Source: Alphaproteobacteria bacterium
Lineage (GTDB): Bacteria > Pseudomonadota > Alphaproteobacteria > SHVP01
DNA: 64,000 bases
Reading direction: 5' to 3'
Assembly: GCA_040216735.1 (NCBI GenBank)
Contig: JAVJOO010000004.1
Coordinates: 371,396-435,395 of the forward strand
In this document: positions 38,933 to 47,774 of the stretch, piece after piece
How the letters are laid out: every line of letters starts with the position of its first letter
Position numbering within the stretch: position 1 is the first letter of the stretch
The notes under the pieces: generated by a model
The model's database searches: none
Seen by the model: the letters and a program-made list of their open reading frames with translations, nothing else
What the model was told of the DNA's origin: nothing
Position numbers and translations under genes: made by a program

Positions 38933-39442
38933 TTAGTGAACGGTGACGAAGGTGCATTCGGCTGTGCGTCCAACGCGTTCGGACGTGCTGCCTTGGATCA
39001 GGCTTTCGAGCCGGTTTAGGCCGCGGCGGCCCATTACAATGGCGTCGGCTTCTTCTTCCGCAGCGGTTTCGACGATGCACCTGGCGGGATCGCCGGTCTT
39101 CAACTTGAGCTTTGAACCCGGGATGTCGGTTTGCGCCGCCGTGTTTTCTGCACGCTGCAGGATACCTTCGCCAATGTCCTTGAGTATCCCGGGCGGGATC
39201 ACCGTGATGGGCGGCGAGCCCACTACTGTACCGGCGGGTACCATTGTCGATTGTCGGATTTGTTCAGCCAGTTCCTCGCTGACCCCCGGCATCGCGGCAA
39301 TCTCGTCGGCCTTTGCTGTATGCATCAGGACATGGAGAAAGATAAGGCGCGACTCGAAGCGTTTCGCCAGTTCGCACCCAACGGCAACAGCCTGTTCGGC
39401 ATGGGGCGACCCGTCGGTGGGAATCAAGATTCTCTTGAACAT
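38933..39442 (-). CDS. Universal stress protein family
   Basis: The 169-residue protein begins MFKRILIPTDGSPHAEQAV and ends with the UspA ATP-binding loop GRRGLNRLESLIQGSTSERV...VTVH. GGAGG lies about six bases before the ATG at 39442; the upstream frame is non-coding. It carries an insert of about 40 residues (MPGVSEEL...ITVIPPG) between the first strand-helix and the rest, longer than single-domain E. coli UspA. Role in stress is by family only. Confidence 0.92.
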   Translation of the reverse strand: MFKRILIPTDGSPHAEQAVAVGCELAKRFESRLIFLHVLMHTAKADEIAAMPGVSEELAEQIRQSTMVPAGTVVGSPPITVIPPGILKDIGEGILQRAENTAAQTDIPGSKLKLKTGDPARCIVETAAEEEADAIVMGRRGLNRLESLIQGSTSERVGRTAECTFVTVH

Positions 39443-39672
39443 GTTCAGCCTCCGTGTTGGACGACGTTCACGGATACTTCTCTCAAAGAAGACAAACGTC
39501 GAAGTCGGGATTGGTTGCGCGCGGGGTAGGGCGCGCGATGCACGGTGCGGCGAACGCATCGCCGCTTTACGGGCCGGCATCGCGCCCGTTCGAACAATAC
39601 CTGAGGCTTAATGCCCGGATTTCAAGCGATTTCTGGAACCGTTCGGGCCGGTTTGGTCAACCGACCGGTGGG

Positions 39673-40893
39673 CTAGGCTGCGGTGGGCTTCGCGGCGACC
39701 TTTGGCTTTGGCGCAGGCGTTGCCGCCTTTGGGGCCGCGGCGGGGGCCGCGACCGATCCGGCGGCCTGGGTACTGGCGGCCAAGCGTTCGGCGAGAATCA
39801 TCGACAGATTGAACAGCACCCGAACCATGATGTCGGGCATCGCCCGCATGGTCTTGCGCAAAAAATCCTCGGTCAAAACCAAGGCCTCGACATCGGTTTC
39901 GGCAACGACGTCGGCAGTACGCGGCGCGGCCGTAATCAGCGCGGTTTCGCCGAAAATGGCGCCGCTCCCGAGTGTGGCAAGGGTAAGCCCGTTCGCTTTG
40001 ACCGCGACCTCGCCTTGCAAGATCACGAACATTTCGCGACTACGCTGCCCGGTGGACACGATCGTGTCGCCCTTTTTGGCGCGGATCAGGTTTCCCTCGC
40101 GCACCAGTTTTTTCGCTTCGGCGTGCTTCAGACCCCGCAGCAAGGCAATACCCTCCAGCGGCGTCTGGTGCATTTTCTCGCTGAGGAACTCCCAGAACCG
40201 CTCCTCGTCCATGCCCCGGTCGGTGCCTTGCTTGATGGCATCGGGGAATTTGCGGTCGAACCACGCCGCGGTTGTGCCGTTGTTCTCGTATTCGCCGGCG
40301 ATCTTGTAAAACGGGGACCCGGTCTCGCGCAGGTGCGTGACGTCCTCCATCAACAGCACCAGTGGCACCTGGTACTCGCGGTCGTCGCTTTCGAAGTTTT
40401 CGCCGTAACGGCGATAACCCATCTGTTCGTAGAGCGGCACCAGCGCCGGCGCACAACTGGCGAAATCGAAACGGCTGCCGAGGTGGCGCTGGGTCTTATA
40501 GGCGGCGCCCAAGAGAACCTTGATGACCTGACTCTGACGCCATTTCTTCGCCACGGTAAAGCGCGTCGTCAGACTGTAGCTGCCGACCTCGAACTCGCCG
40601 AAGTCGGCCATCTGATAGTTTTCGCGCACCTTGTCCGGGAATTTGGTGATGCGTCCCGAGTTGATCCGAATCGAGGCGATCACCTGGGTGTCGGCGGTCA
40701 AATAGAGATGGATCGCATTGGCATCGAGCGGGTCCGACACCGTCTTGGTGTCGTGAAACGCAAAGACCGAATCGCCGCCCATTTCCTGAACCAGGGTGCG
40801 GTAGCGGAACAGATAGATCCGGTGCCGGTCCTCCTCGGACTTCGCCTGAAGAACCGATAGTTTCGGCGTGTTCTGGGGTTTTTCCAATGCCAT
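39673..40893 (-). CDS. Acyltransferase-like domain fused to cyclic-nucleotide-binding domain
   Basis: The start at 40893 (MALEKPQ) gives 406 residues. Residues about 15-185 look like the GNAT/autoinducer-synthase-like fold: LFRYRTLVQEMGG, HLYLTADTQVIASIRIN, GEFEVGSYSLTTRF and LYEQMGYRRYGE. A linker rich in charged residues follows. Residues about 260-375 form a cyclic-nucleotide-binding domain: GDTIVSTGQRSREMFVILQGEV, then FGETALITAAPRTADV, in which Glu316 and Arg325 fit the phosphate-binding cassette. The last 30 residues are Ala/Pro/Lys. It is separated from nrdJ by a strong terminator, so it needs its own promoter. Substrate unknown. See findings. Confidence 0.85.
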   Translation of the reverse strand: MALEKPQNTPKLSVLQAKSEEDRHRIYLFRYRTLVQEMGGDSVFAFHDTKTVSDPLDANAIHLYLTADTQVIASIRINSGRITKFPDKVRENYQMADFGEFEVGSYSLTTRFTVAKKWRQSQVIKVLLGAAYKTQRHLGSRFDFASCAPALVPLYEQMGYRRYGENFESDDREYQVPLVLLMEDVTHLRETGSPFYKIAGEYENNGTTAAWFDRKFPDAIKQGTDRGMDEERFWEFLSEKMHQTPLEGIALLRGLKHAEAKKLVREGNLIRAKKGDTIVSTGQRSREMFVILQGEVAVKANGLTLATLGSGAIFGETALITAAPRTADVVAETDVEALVLTEDFLRKTMRAMPDIMVRVLFNLSMILAERLAASTQAAGSVAAPAAAPKAATPAPKPKVAAKPTAA

Positions 40894-40980
40894 CCCGCAC
40901 CTTCCAGGCTTGAGCCTAAGGGGCCGCGAGGGGGGTGTAAATCGGCTTCTCGGGGTGCGCCCGAACGGTTCTGGTAAAGA

Positions 40981-41012
40981 AAACGGGGTGTGCCGCGTGG
41001 CACACCCCGTTT
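40981..41012 (-). terminator. Rho-independent terminator after nrdJ
   Basis: A perfect 14-base inverted repeat (40981-40994 and 40999-41012) has a four-base loop and, on the minus strand, is followed by TTTTCTTT. It lies 31 bases beyond the nrdJ stop and ends the nrdJ transcript before the acyltransferase fusion gene. Confidence 0.85.
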
Positions 41013-41042
41013 CTGTCCAAGTACTTTCCGGATGCAACCGGC

Positions 41043-44000
41043 TTAGGAACACCCGCTCGTTGAGCCACAGGTGTTGCATTTCATGCAGGTGCCGTTGCGC
41101 ACCAAGGTGAAGTTGCCGCATTCGCCGCAGGCGTCGCCCTCGTAGCCCTTCATGCGGGCCTCGCGAATGCGATCCAAGGTCGGGTCGGTGGTTATTTCCG
41201 CGATGGTCGTCGATGTGGCCATGACGAACTGCGCCGACGGCGCACTCACCTCGACCCCGCCACCGCCGAACGCGACCGACGAAGCGCCCTCGGCGCTCCG
41301 GCCCAGGAAGGCGGTCGTCGGCGGGCCGTCGGCGGCGCCGCCGTTCACCACGTAGAGGTTGGTCCGCATATAGCCGTTGCTGGCAACCCCCATGACGGCC
41401 GCGAGCGGCGTCTCGTCGGCCTCTTCGCCCTCGGCCAGTGTCGAGTCCCCGCTGGTGCCGCGCAGGACGTCGTGGCGCAGATCGTTGGGTTCGACATGGG
41501 CCAGGTCGGTACGGCCGAGGTAGGAAATCGCCAGTTCCCGGAACAGGTAATCGAGCACCGAGGTCGCCATTTTGATCGCCTCGTTGCCTTCGACCATGCC
41601 CGATGGCTCGAACCGGGTGAAGGTGAAGGATTCGACGAACTCATCCAACGGTACGCCGTATTGCAGGCCGAGCGAAATCGCGATGGCAAAACCGTCCATC
41701 AAGCTGCGGAAGGCCGAACCTTCCTTGTGCATGTCGATGAAGATTTCGCCGAGGTTGCCGTCCTCGAATTCGCCGGTACGCAAATACACTTTGTGCCCGC
41801 CGACAATCGCCTTCTGGGTATAGCCCTTGCGGCGCTGGGGCAGGCGGCGGCGTTCGCCGCGTTGCCCTTTTTCCGCAATCATCCGGTCGATCGTCTCGCG
41901 GGCCATTTTTTCGGCCAACGCCGCAACCTGAGCCTGGCTCGGTTGCTCGTCGTAGGCCTCGGCCTCATCCTCGATCGCCATCGCCGAAAGCGGCTGGGAC
42001 AGCTTCGAGCCGTCGCGGTACAGCGCGTTGGCCTTGAGCGCGAGCCGCCAGGACAGGTTGTAGGCCTCCTTGCAATCCTCGACGGTCGCTTGGCGCGGCA
42101 TGTTGATCGTCTTCGAGATCGCGCCCGAGATGAAGGGCTGGGCCGCTGCCATCATGTGGATGTGGCTTTGCCACGACAGGAAGCGCTTGCCCTTGCGGCC
42201 GCACGGTGTCGCACAGTCGAAGACCGGCAGGTGCGCGTCTTTCAGCTTGGGCGCGCCCTCCAACGTCATCGCGCCGGAGCAGTAGGTATTTGCGGCATCG
42301 ATCTCGGCGGCGGTGAAGCCAAGTTCCAACAGCATGTCGAAGGTGGGGTCGGTCAAGCGCGCGGGGTCGATGCCGAGGGCTTTGACGCAAAACTCTTCGC
42401 CAAAGGTCCATTTGTTGAACACGAACTTGATGTCGAACGCGTTGGTCAGCGCTTCTTCCAGCTTGGCCAATGCCTCCTTGGTGAAGCCTTTCTCGGCGAG
42501 GGTGGCATGGTTCACGCCCGGCGCGTTCTCAAGGGTGCCGTTGCCGGTGGCGTAGGTAATGATCGCCGCGATCTCGTCTTCGCTGTAGCCGAGGACCGCT
42601 AGCGCCTCAGGGACCGCGCGGTTGATGATCCGGAAGTAGCCGCCGCCGGCGAGTTTCTTGAATTTGACGATGGCGAAATCGGGCTCGATCCCGGTCGTGT
42701 CGCAATCCATCAAGAGGCCGATCGTCCCGGTCGGGGCGATCACCGTGGCCTGCGCGTTGCGATAGCCGTGTTTCTCGCCAAGTTTCAGGGCAAGGTCCCA
42801 GGCCTTTGCGGCGGCTTGCGCGATGCCGTCTTCGGGAATGTTGGCGATATCCAAGGCGACCGGAAGCGTGGCGAGGTTTTCGTATCCCTCGGCTTCCCCG
42901 ACCGCCGCACGGCGATGATTGCGGATCACCCGCAGCATATGTGCGGCGTTGTCGTCGTAGCGCGGAAAGGCGCCCATCTCGCCCGCCATTTCGGCCGAGG
43001 TCGCGTAGGAGACGCCGGTCATGAGCGCGGTGATCGCGCCGCACAGCGCGCGGCCTTCGTCCGAATCGTAGGACAGGCCGCTGGCCATCAACAGACCGCC
43101 GATGTTGGCGTAGCCCAAACCCAAGGTCCGGTACTCATAGGAAAGCTGCGCGATTTCCTTGGAGGGGAACTGCGCCATCAGGACCGAGACTTCGAGCACC
43201 ATCGTCCACAGACGAACGGCGTGTTCGAACCCTTCGATATTGAACGCGCGGTCTTCGCCGCGGAACGTCAGCAAGTTCAGCGACGCCAAGTTGCACGCGG
43301 TGTCGTCCAAGAACATGTACTCCGAGCACGGGTTCGAGGCCCGGATCTCGCCGCCCGCGGGGCAGGTGTGCCAGTCGTTGATGGTCGAATGGTATTGCAG
43401 GCCGGGGTCGGCGCTTTGCCACGCCGCCATTGCGATTTGGTCCCACAGCTCACGGGCCTTGACGGTTTCCGACAGCTTGCCGTCGGTCCGCCGGATCAGG
43501 TCCCAGTCGCCGTCCTTTTCTACCGCCTCGAGGAACGCATCGGTCACCCGCACCGTGTTGTTGGCGTTCTGACCGGACACCGTCAGGTAGGCCTCGCCGT
43601 CCCAGTCGGTGGTGTAGGTCGGGAAGTCGATCCCGGTGTAGCCTTGCTTAGCAAACTCGATGACCCGTTGGATGAAGTTCTCGGGGATCATCGACTTACG
43701 GGCTTCGATGATGGCCTTCTTAAGGGCGGGGTTGTCGTTGGGGGTAAAACGCGCGTCGCCGGTGACGGCGTGGCACGCCTTGATCACCGCGTTGAGGTGT
43801 TTCGACGTTAATTTAGAGCCTGAGACAAGCGCTGCAACCTTTTGTTCTTCAAGGGCTTTCCAGTTTACGAACGCCTCGATATCGGGGTGGTCGGCATCGA
43901 CCACAACCATCTTCGCCGCGCGCCGCGTGGTGCCCCCTGACTTGATCGCGCCGGCCGCCCGATCGCCGATTTTGAGGAAGCTCATCAGGCCCGACGATTT

Positions 44001-44747
44001 GCCGCCGCCCGACAGCGATTCGCCCGAACCGCGCAGGTGCGAGAAGTTGCTGCCGGTGCCCGACCCGTACTTGAACAGGCGCGCTTCGCGCGTCCACAGG
44101 TCCATGATCCCACCTTCGTTGACCAGGTCGTCCTTGATGCCCTGGATAAAGCAGGCGTGGGGCTGGGGATGTTCGTAGGCGGATTCTGAGCGGGTCAGGT
44201 TGCCGGTGCGGTAGTCGACATAGAAATGGCCCTGGGCCGGGCCGTCGATCCCGTAGGCCCAGTGCAGGCCGGTGTTGAACCATTGCGGCGAATTGGGTGC
44301 GCCCATCTGCTGGGCCAGCATGAATCGCATTTCGTCGAAGAAGGCGCGGGCATCGTCCTCGCCGTCGAAATAGCCGCCCTTCCAACCCCAATAGGTCCAC
44401 GTGCCGGCGAGCCGGTCGAAGACCTGCTTGGCGGTCCGCTCGTTGCTGAATCGTTCTTCCTCGGGGAGCGCGGCGAGGGCCTCGTCGTCTGGGACGCTGC
44501 GCCACAGCCACGACGGGACCGTGTTTTCTTCGACTTTTTTGAGCCGAGCGGGGATTCCGGCCTTACGGAAGTACTTCTGCGCAATGATATCGCTGGCGAC
44601 CTGGGACCAATCGGCGGGGACTTCCACGTCCTTCATCTGAAACACGATGGAGCCGTCCGGATTGCGGATTTCGCTGATCGTGCTGCGGAAAGCCATTCCG
44701 TCGTAGGGCGATCCTCCATTCGCGGTGAAGAAACGTTGAACGCGCAT
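41043..44747 (-). CDS. nrdJ: Class II (vitamin B12-dependent) ribonucleotide reductase
   Basis: NrdJ turns ribonucleotides into deoxyribonucleotides with adenosylcobalamin and no need for oxygen. The 1234-residue protein has the substrate-site [22 protein letters not shown], a C-terminal extension and a zinc ribbon at the end (CGECGNF...[14 protein letters not shown]), typical of the long alphaproteobacterial form. AGGGGA precedes the ATG. Two NrdR-like boxes lie upstream over its promoter. No nrdA/nrdB is in the window. Confidence 0.97.
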   Translation of the reverse strand: MRVQRFFTANGGSPYDGMAFRSTISEIRNPDGSIVFQMKDVEVPADWSQVASDIIAQKYFRKAGIPARLKKVEENTVPSWLWRSVPDDEALAALPEEERFSNERTAKQVFDRLAGTWTYWGWKGGYFDGEDDARAFFDEMRFMLAQQMGAPNSPQWFNTGLHWAYGIDGPAQGHFYVDYRTGNLTRSESAYEHPQPHACFIQGIKDDLVNEGGIMDLWTREARLFKYGSGTGSNFSHLRGSGESLSGGGKSSGLMSFLKIGDRAAGAIKSGGTTRRAAKMVVVDADHPDIEAFVNWKALEEQKVAALVSGSKLTSKHLNAVIKACHAVTGDARFTPNDNPALKKAIIEARKSMIPENFIQRVIEFAKQGYTGIDFPTYTTDWDGEAYLTVSGQNANNTVRVTDAFLEAVEKDGDWDLIRRTDGKLSETVKARELWDQIAMAAWQSADPGLQYHSTINDWHTCPAGGEIRASNPCSEYMFLDDTACNLASLNLLTFRGEDRAFNIEGFEHAVRLWTMVLEVSVLMAQFPSKEIAQLSYEYRTLGLGYANIGGLLMASGLSYDSDEGRALCGAITALMTGVSYATSAEMAGEMGAFPRYDDNAAHMLRVIRNHRRAAVGEAEGYENLATLPVALDIANIPEDGIAQAAAKAWDLALKLGEKHGYRNAQATVIAPTGTIGLLMDCDTTGIEPDFAIVKFKKLAGGGYFRIINRAVPEALAVLGYSEDEIAAIITYATGNGTLENAPGVNHATLAEKGFTKEALAKLEEALTNAFDIKFVFNKWTFGEEFCVKALGIDPARLTDPTFDMLLELGFTAAEIDAANTYCSGAMTLEGAPKLKDAHLPVFDCATPCGRKGKRFLSWQSHIHMMAAAQPFISGAISKTINMPRQATVEDCKEAYNLSWRLALKANALYRDGSKLSQPLSAMAIEDEAEAYDEQPSQAQVAALAEKMARETIDRMIAEKGQRGERRRLPQRRKGYTQKAIVGGHKVYLRTGEFEDGNLGEIFIDMHKEGSAFRSLMDGFAIAISLGLQYGVPLDEFVESFTFTRFEPSGMVEGNEAIKMATSVLDYLFRELAISYLGRTDLAHVEPNDLRHDVLRGTSGDSTLAEGEEADETPLAAVMGVASNGYMRTNLYVVNGGAADGPPTTAFLGRSAEGASSVAFGGGGVEVSAPSAQFVMATSTTIAEITTDPTLDRIREARMKGYEGDACGECGNFTLVRNGTCMKCNTCGSTSGCS

Positions 44748-44864
44748 ACCCTGTTCCCCTCATTGCGGCCCGGCAATTCGACCGGAAGCCTTTGAATTCG
44801 CTCTTGAAATTCGCTTCGGCGGGGGGGCGCGACTACCCAGACTTTGTGCCTCCCCAAGCAGGGG

Positions 44865-44880
44865 ACACAAGATATGGTTG
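44865..44880 (-). promoter_or_regulatory. NrdR-like box 1
   Basis: The plus-strand sequence ACACAAGATATGGTTG matches the 16-base NrdR consensus at about 12 positions. It covers the -10 (TATCTT) of the nrdJ promoter, so a bound repressor would block it. Confidence 0.6.
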
Positions 44881-44897
44881 AGCCGCAGAGGGGTCAA
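44869..44897 (-). promoter_or_regulatory. nrdJ promoter
   Basis: Minus-strand TTGACC (44897-44892) and TATCTT (44874-44869) are 17 bases apart. The transcription start would be near 44862, giving a leader of about 115 bases. Confidence 0.65.
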
Positions 44898-44910
44898 CAA
44901 TATTTTGTGT
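44895..44910 (-). promoter_or_regulatory. NrdR-like box 2
   Basis: The sequence CAACAATATTTTGTGT matches the NrdR consensus at about 13 of 16 positions, with an intact ATAT-like centre and GTGT end. Its start is 30 bases from that of box 1, three helical turns, as is usual for NrdR box pairs. It overlaps the -35. Confidence 0.65.
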
Positions 44911-45118
44911 CCGTCACATGCTTTGACACCATAGATCGTGTCGGTGTGGATAACTTTCTTCCAAGGCGAGTATTCCTAGAACAAATCAATACCTTGAGGT
45001 TCCGCCCGTACCGGGCAGGGCTGTGGACGGTTTGTGCATAACCTTCGCTAGACGGCCCGCGCCTTGAGGTGCAATAGTCCGCCAGATTTCGCTCGGCTGA
45101 CCGCCTTGGAGGCCCTCT

Positions 45119-45535
45119 TTGCGCCTGACTTCATTGATTTCGTTCGTCTTCGACTGGTGGCACCGGGCCCCATGGGGCACCTGGATATTTACCTTCCGGC
45201 GTGGCGAATACGTCGCGACCGACGCCATGGGGAATCGCTACTACCAGGAAAAGGGGCGGCCCGAGGTTGGACGCTACCACTGGGAACGCCGCCGCCGCTG
45301 GGTGATCTACGCCGATGTCGCCGAGGGATCGATGGTCCCGCCGGAATGGAACGCCTGGCTCCAGCATAACGCCGCCGAAGCGCCCACAAATGCTCCGGCA
45401 GACTACGCCTGGGAGAAGCCCCACGTGCCCAACCTCACCGGGACGTCGGGGGCGTACCGGCCTGCCGGCCATGTCCTTGGGTCCGGAGCGCGCCGCAGCG
45501 CCTCCGGGGACTACGAACCCTGGCAACCGAACTGA
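45119..45535 (+). CDS. NADH:ubiquinone oxidoreductase accessory subunit, NDUFA12 family
   Basis: The 138-residue protein has the NDUFA12/B17.2 pattern: VGTDxxGNxYYE-like YVATDAMGNRYYQEKG, RYHWERRRRWVIYADVAEGSMVPPEWNAWLQH, then YAWEKPHVPNLTGTSGAYRP. In mitochondria and alphaproteobacteria this subunit belongs to respiratory complex I. The start is TTG with GGAGG six bases before it. The nuo cluster is not in the window. It leads mlaD, a methyltransferase and DUF2155 on one strand. Confidence 0.92.
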   Translation: MRLTSLISFVFDWWHRAPWGTWIFTFRRGEYVATDAMGNRYYQEKGRPEVGRYHWERRRRWVIYADVAEGSMVPPEWNAWLQHNAAEAPTNAPADYAWEKPHVPNLTGTSGAYRPAGHVLGSGARRSASGDYEPWQPN

Positions 45536-45551
45536 ACGAGGCGAGTCGCGC

Positions 45552-46022
45552 ATGAAAGGCAACCTGTTCGAAGCCCTGATCGGCGCCGTCGTTCTCGCGG
45601 TCGCCGGATTTTTTCTGGTCTTCGCGTTTTCGACATCGGATGTCGGCGCGGTCGCCGGCTACGAAGTGACGGCGACCTTCGACCGGGTCGACGGCGTCAA
45701 CGCGGGCGCCGACGTGCGCATGAGCGGAATTAAAATTGGGACGGTGACAAAACTCGAGTTGGAGAAAGACACTTTCCTCGCCAAGGCGACGCTCAGTATC
45801 GACAGCGAGGTCAAGCTGCCAACCGACTCGTCGGCGGAAATCACGACCGAAGGTCTGCTGGGCGGCAAATACATGGCCATTGTCCCCGGTGGGGCCGATG
45901 AAACGCTCGCAAACGGCGGGCGTATCCAGTTCACCCAGTCGTCGATCAGCCTGGAAGGCTTGATTGGGCGCTTCGGGTTCGGTCTCGGCAGTAGCGAGTC
46001 GGACAGCGAAAGCACCCAATAG
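45552..46022 (+). CDS. mlaD: MlaD-type MCE lipid-binding protein
   Basis: The 156-residue protein has one N-terminal membrane helix (about residues 7-27) and a single MCE domain: YEVTATFDRVDGVNAGADVRMSGIKIGTV, then EITTEGLLGGKYMAIVPGG. MlaD forms a ring that hands phospholipids to or from the MlaFEDB complex. Its mlaF and mlaE partners are at 4047-5607, about 40 kb away. It starts 16 bases after NDUFA12. Confidence 0.92.
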   Translation: MKGNLFEALIGAVVLAVAGFFLVFAFSTSDVGAVAGYEVTATFDRVDGVNAGADVRMSGIKIGTVTKLELEKDTFLAKATLSIDSEVKLPTDSSAEITTEGLLGGKYMAIVPGGADETLANGGRIQFTQSSISLEGLIGRFGFGLGSSESDSESTQ

Positions 46023-46798
46023 TGTCGGGTTCGTCCTCGCACCGCGATCCGGCGCAAGCCTGGGATCCGAATGCCTATGCAACCAACGCGCGCTTCGTCG
46101 CCGACCTTGGCGTGGCGGTCCTCGATCTGCTGGCACCCCAGCCGGGCGAGCGGATCCTCGATGTCGGTTGCGGCGATGGTCCGCTCACGCAAAAAATCGC
46201 GACGGCCGGTGCCCAGGTTGTCGGTATCGATGCGAGCGAGGACCTGGTGCGAGCGGCACGGGCGCTTGGGCTGCAGGCCGAGGTTGCCAACGCCCACGCC
46301 CTGACCTTCGACCAGGAATTCGATGCCGTGTTTTCGAATGCGGCCCTCCACTGGATGCGCGATCCCGATGCCGTGATCGACGGAGTCCGCCGCGCACTTA
46401 AACCCGGTGGGCGTTTCGTCGCCGAGTTCGGCGGACATGGAAATGTCGCCACGTTGATTGCCGCGATCGACGAAGAACTAACGGCGCGGGGTCATTCCGG
46501 ACTGAAGGGCAATCCTTGGTATTTCCCAACGCCCGAGGAATACGCCGCGCGCCTGCGCGACAACGGGTTCACCGTCGAGGAAATCGGCCTGATCGACCGG
46601 CCGACGCGCCTGCCCGGCGACATTGGCGGTTGGCTCGACACATTTGCCGATGCGTTCCTGCGGGTTCTGCCGGCGTCTGAACGCCGAGCCGCGCGCGACG
46701 GTGTCGTGACGCGGCTTAGGTCCCGGATTCGCGATGCCGACGGCGTGTGGTGGGCCGACTACGTCCGGCTGAGGTTCCGGGCCGTCTTGGCCTCTTGA
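46022..46798 (+). CDS. Class I SAM-dependent methyltransferase
   Basis: The 258-residue protein has motif I ILDVGCGDGPLTQKIA, GIDASEDLV, then FDAVFSNAALHWM and LKPGGRFVAEFGG, which resembles trans-aconitate methyltransferase and related small-molecule methyltransferases. The substrate is not known. Start is GTG, sharing one base with the mlaD stop; its stop shares a base with DUF2155 (TGATG), which indicates coupled translation. Confidence 0.85.
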   Translation: MSGSSSHRDPAQAWDPNAYATNARFVADLGVAVLDLLAPQPGERILDVGCGDGPLTQKIATAGAQVVGIDASEDLVRAARALGLQAEVANAHALTFDQEFDAVFSNAALHWMRDPDAVIDGVRRALKPGGRFVAEFGGHGNVATLIAAIDEELTARGHSGLKGNPWYFPTPEEYAARLRDNGFTVEEIGLIDRPTRLPGDIGGWLDTFADAFLRVLPASERRAARDGVVTRLRSRIRDADGVWWADYVRLRFRAVLAS

Positions 46799-47187
46799 TG
46801 TGGCGCGTGGTTGCCGCCGCCTTGGGGGCCGCGCTCGCGGTCACCCCGGCGCTGGCGCAGGACCGGGCCATTGCAGTTCTCCGTGCCCTCGACAAGGTAA
46901 CCGCGCGGGTCTCGACGATCGAGGCGCCGGTGGGCCGCGAGGTGCGCTTCGGGACGTTGCGCATTCTGGTGCGGAGTTGTGCAAAACGGCCCCCCGAAGA
47001 GCCGCCCGAAACTAGCGTTTTCCTAGAAATCCTCGATCTGCGCCCGCGTGGCGCGCCGCAGCGGGTCTTCACCGGCTGGATGTTTGCCTCCAGTCCCGCG
47101 CTCTCGGCCATGGAACACCCGACCTACGATGTCTGGCCGATCGACTGCAGGGCTGCCGCACCGCCGCCCGCCTCGGGCAGCGAGTAG
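46798..47187 (+). CDS. DUF2155 protein, exported
   Basis: The 129-residue protein has a signal peptide ([21 protein letters not shown]) and the DUF2155 domain: [46 protein letters not shown] and [27 protein letters not shown]. The family is a small periplasmic protein of unknown function, common next to aat in alphaproteobacteria. Its last 64 bases are also the antisense of the aat 3' end. Confidence 0.88.
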   Translation: MWRVVAAALGAALAVTPALAQDRAIAVLRALDKVTARVSTIEAPVGREVRFGTLRILVRSCAKRPPEEPPETSVFLEILDLRPRGAPQRVFTGWMFASSPALSAMEHPTYDVWPIDCRAAAPPPASGSE

Positions 47188-47774
47188 AAGTCCGCCTCTA
47201 CGCGCATCGCCGCCGCGAGTTGGGCGTGGTAGGTCTCCCGCGGGATTTCAATCGCCCCGAACGACGCCAAGTGATCCGTGACGAATTGCGTGTCGAGAAG
47301 GGTGAAACCGCCGGCGATAAGCCGGGCGACGAGGTGGGTCAGCGCGACTTTGCTCGCATCGGTCGCGCGGCTGAACATGCTTTCGCCGAAGAACGCGCCG
47401 CCGAGCGAGACCCCATAGAGCCCGCCTACTAACGCCCCATCGGCGCTCCAGGCCTCGACGCTGTGGGCGTGGCCGATCTGCGCCAGTCCCGAATACAGCA
47501 CGATGATCTCATCGTTGATCCAGGTCGTTTCTCGCCCCCGGGCCGGCGCGGCACAGGACTCGACGACTTTCACGAATGCGCGGTCGACCGTGACCCGAAA
47601 TGCATCTTGGCGCACTTTCCGGGCAAGCCGGCGGGACAAATGAAACGATTGAAGCGGTAGGACACCCCGGGTGTCGGGGTCGACCCAGAAAAGCGTCGGG
47701 TCGTTGCGGTCCTCCGCCATCGGGAAGACGCCGCTGGCATAGGCTCGCAGAAGGATCTCAGGGGTAAGTTTCAT
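47124..47774 (-). CDS. aat: Leucyl/phenylalanyl-tRNA-protein transferase
   Basis: Aat adds Leu or Phe to N-terminal Arg or Lys of proteins, marking them for ClpAP degradation (N-end rule). The 216-residue protein shows [63 protein letters not shown] and SLGAIEIPR-like [11 protein letters not shown]. It ends with QSIGQTS, a tail typical of alphaproteobacterial Aat, inside the overlap with DUF2155. Its ATG overlaps accC by four bases. Confidence 0.94.
   Translation of the reverse strand: MKLTPEILLRAYASGVFPMAEDRNDPTLFWVDPDTRGVLPLQSFHLSRRLARKVRQDAFRVTVDRAFVKVVESCAAPARGRETTWINDEIIVLYSGLAQIGHAHSVEAWSADGALVGGLYGVSLGGAFFGESMFSRATDASKVALTHLVARLIAGGFTLLDTQFVTDHLASFGAIEIPRETYHAQLAAAMRVEADFYSLPEAGGGAAALQSIGQTS

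Larger units (their letters stand above)
44748..45118. other. 371-base intergenic region between nrdJ and NDUFA12
   Basis: The divergent gap holds the nrdJ promoter and NrdR-like boxes (44865-44910). A hairpin at 44845-44869 has arms TGTG...CACA and TCCCC...GGGGA, a two-base bulge and a five-base loop; it would sit at or just before the 5' end of the nrdJ leader. The plus-strand side has no clear promoter for the NDUFA12 gene; TTGACA at 44923-44928 lacks a good -10. No gene is seen. Confidence 0.6.

Noticed and set aside
44748-44862. Cobalamin riboswitch in the nrdJ leader
   Set aside because: The leader is only about 115 bases and has no visible B12-box sequence.
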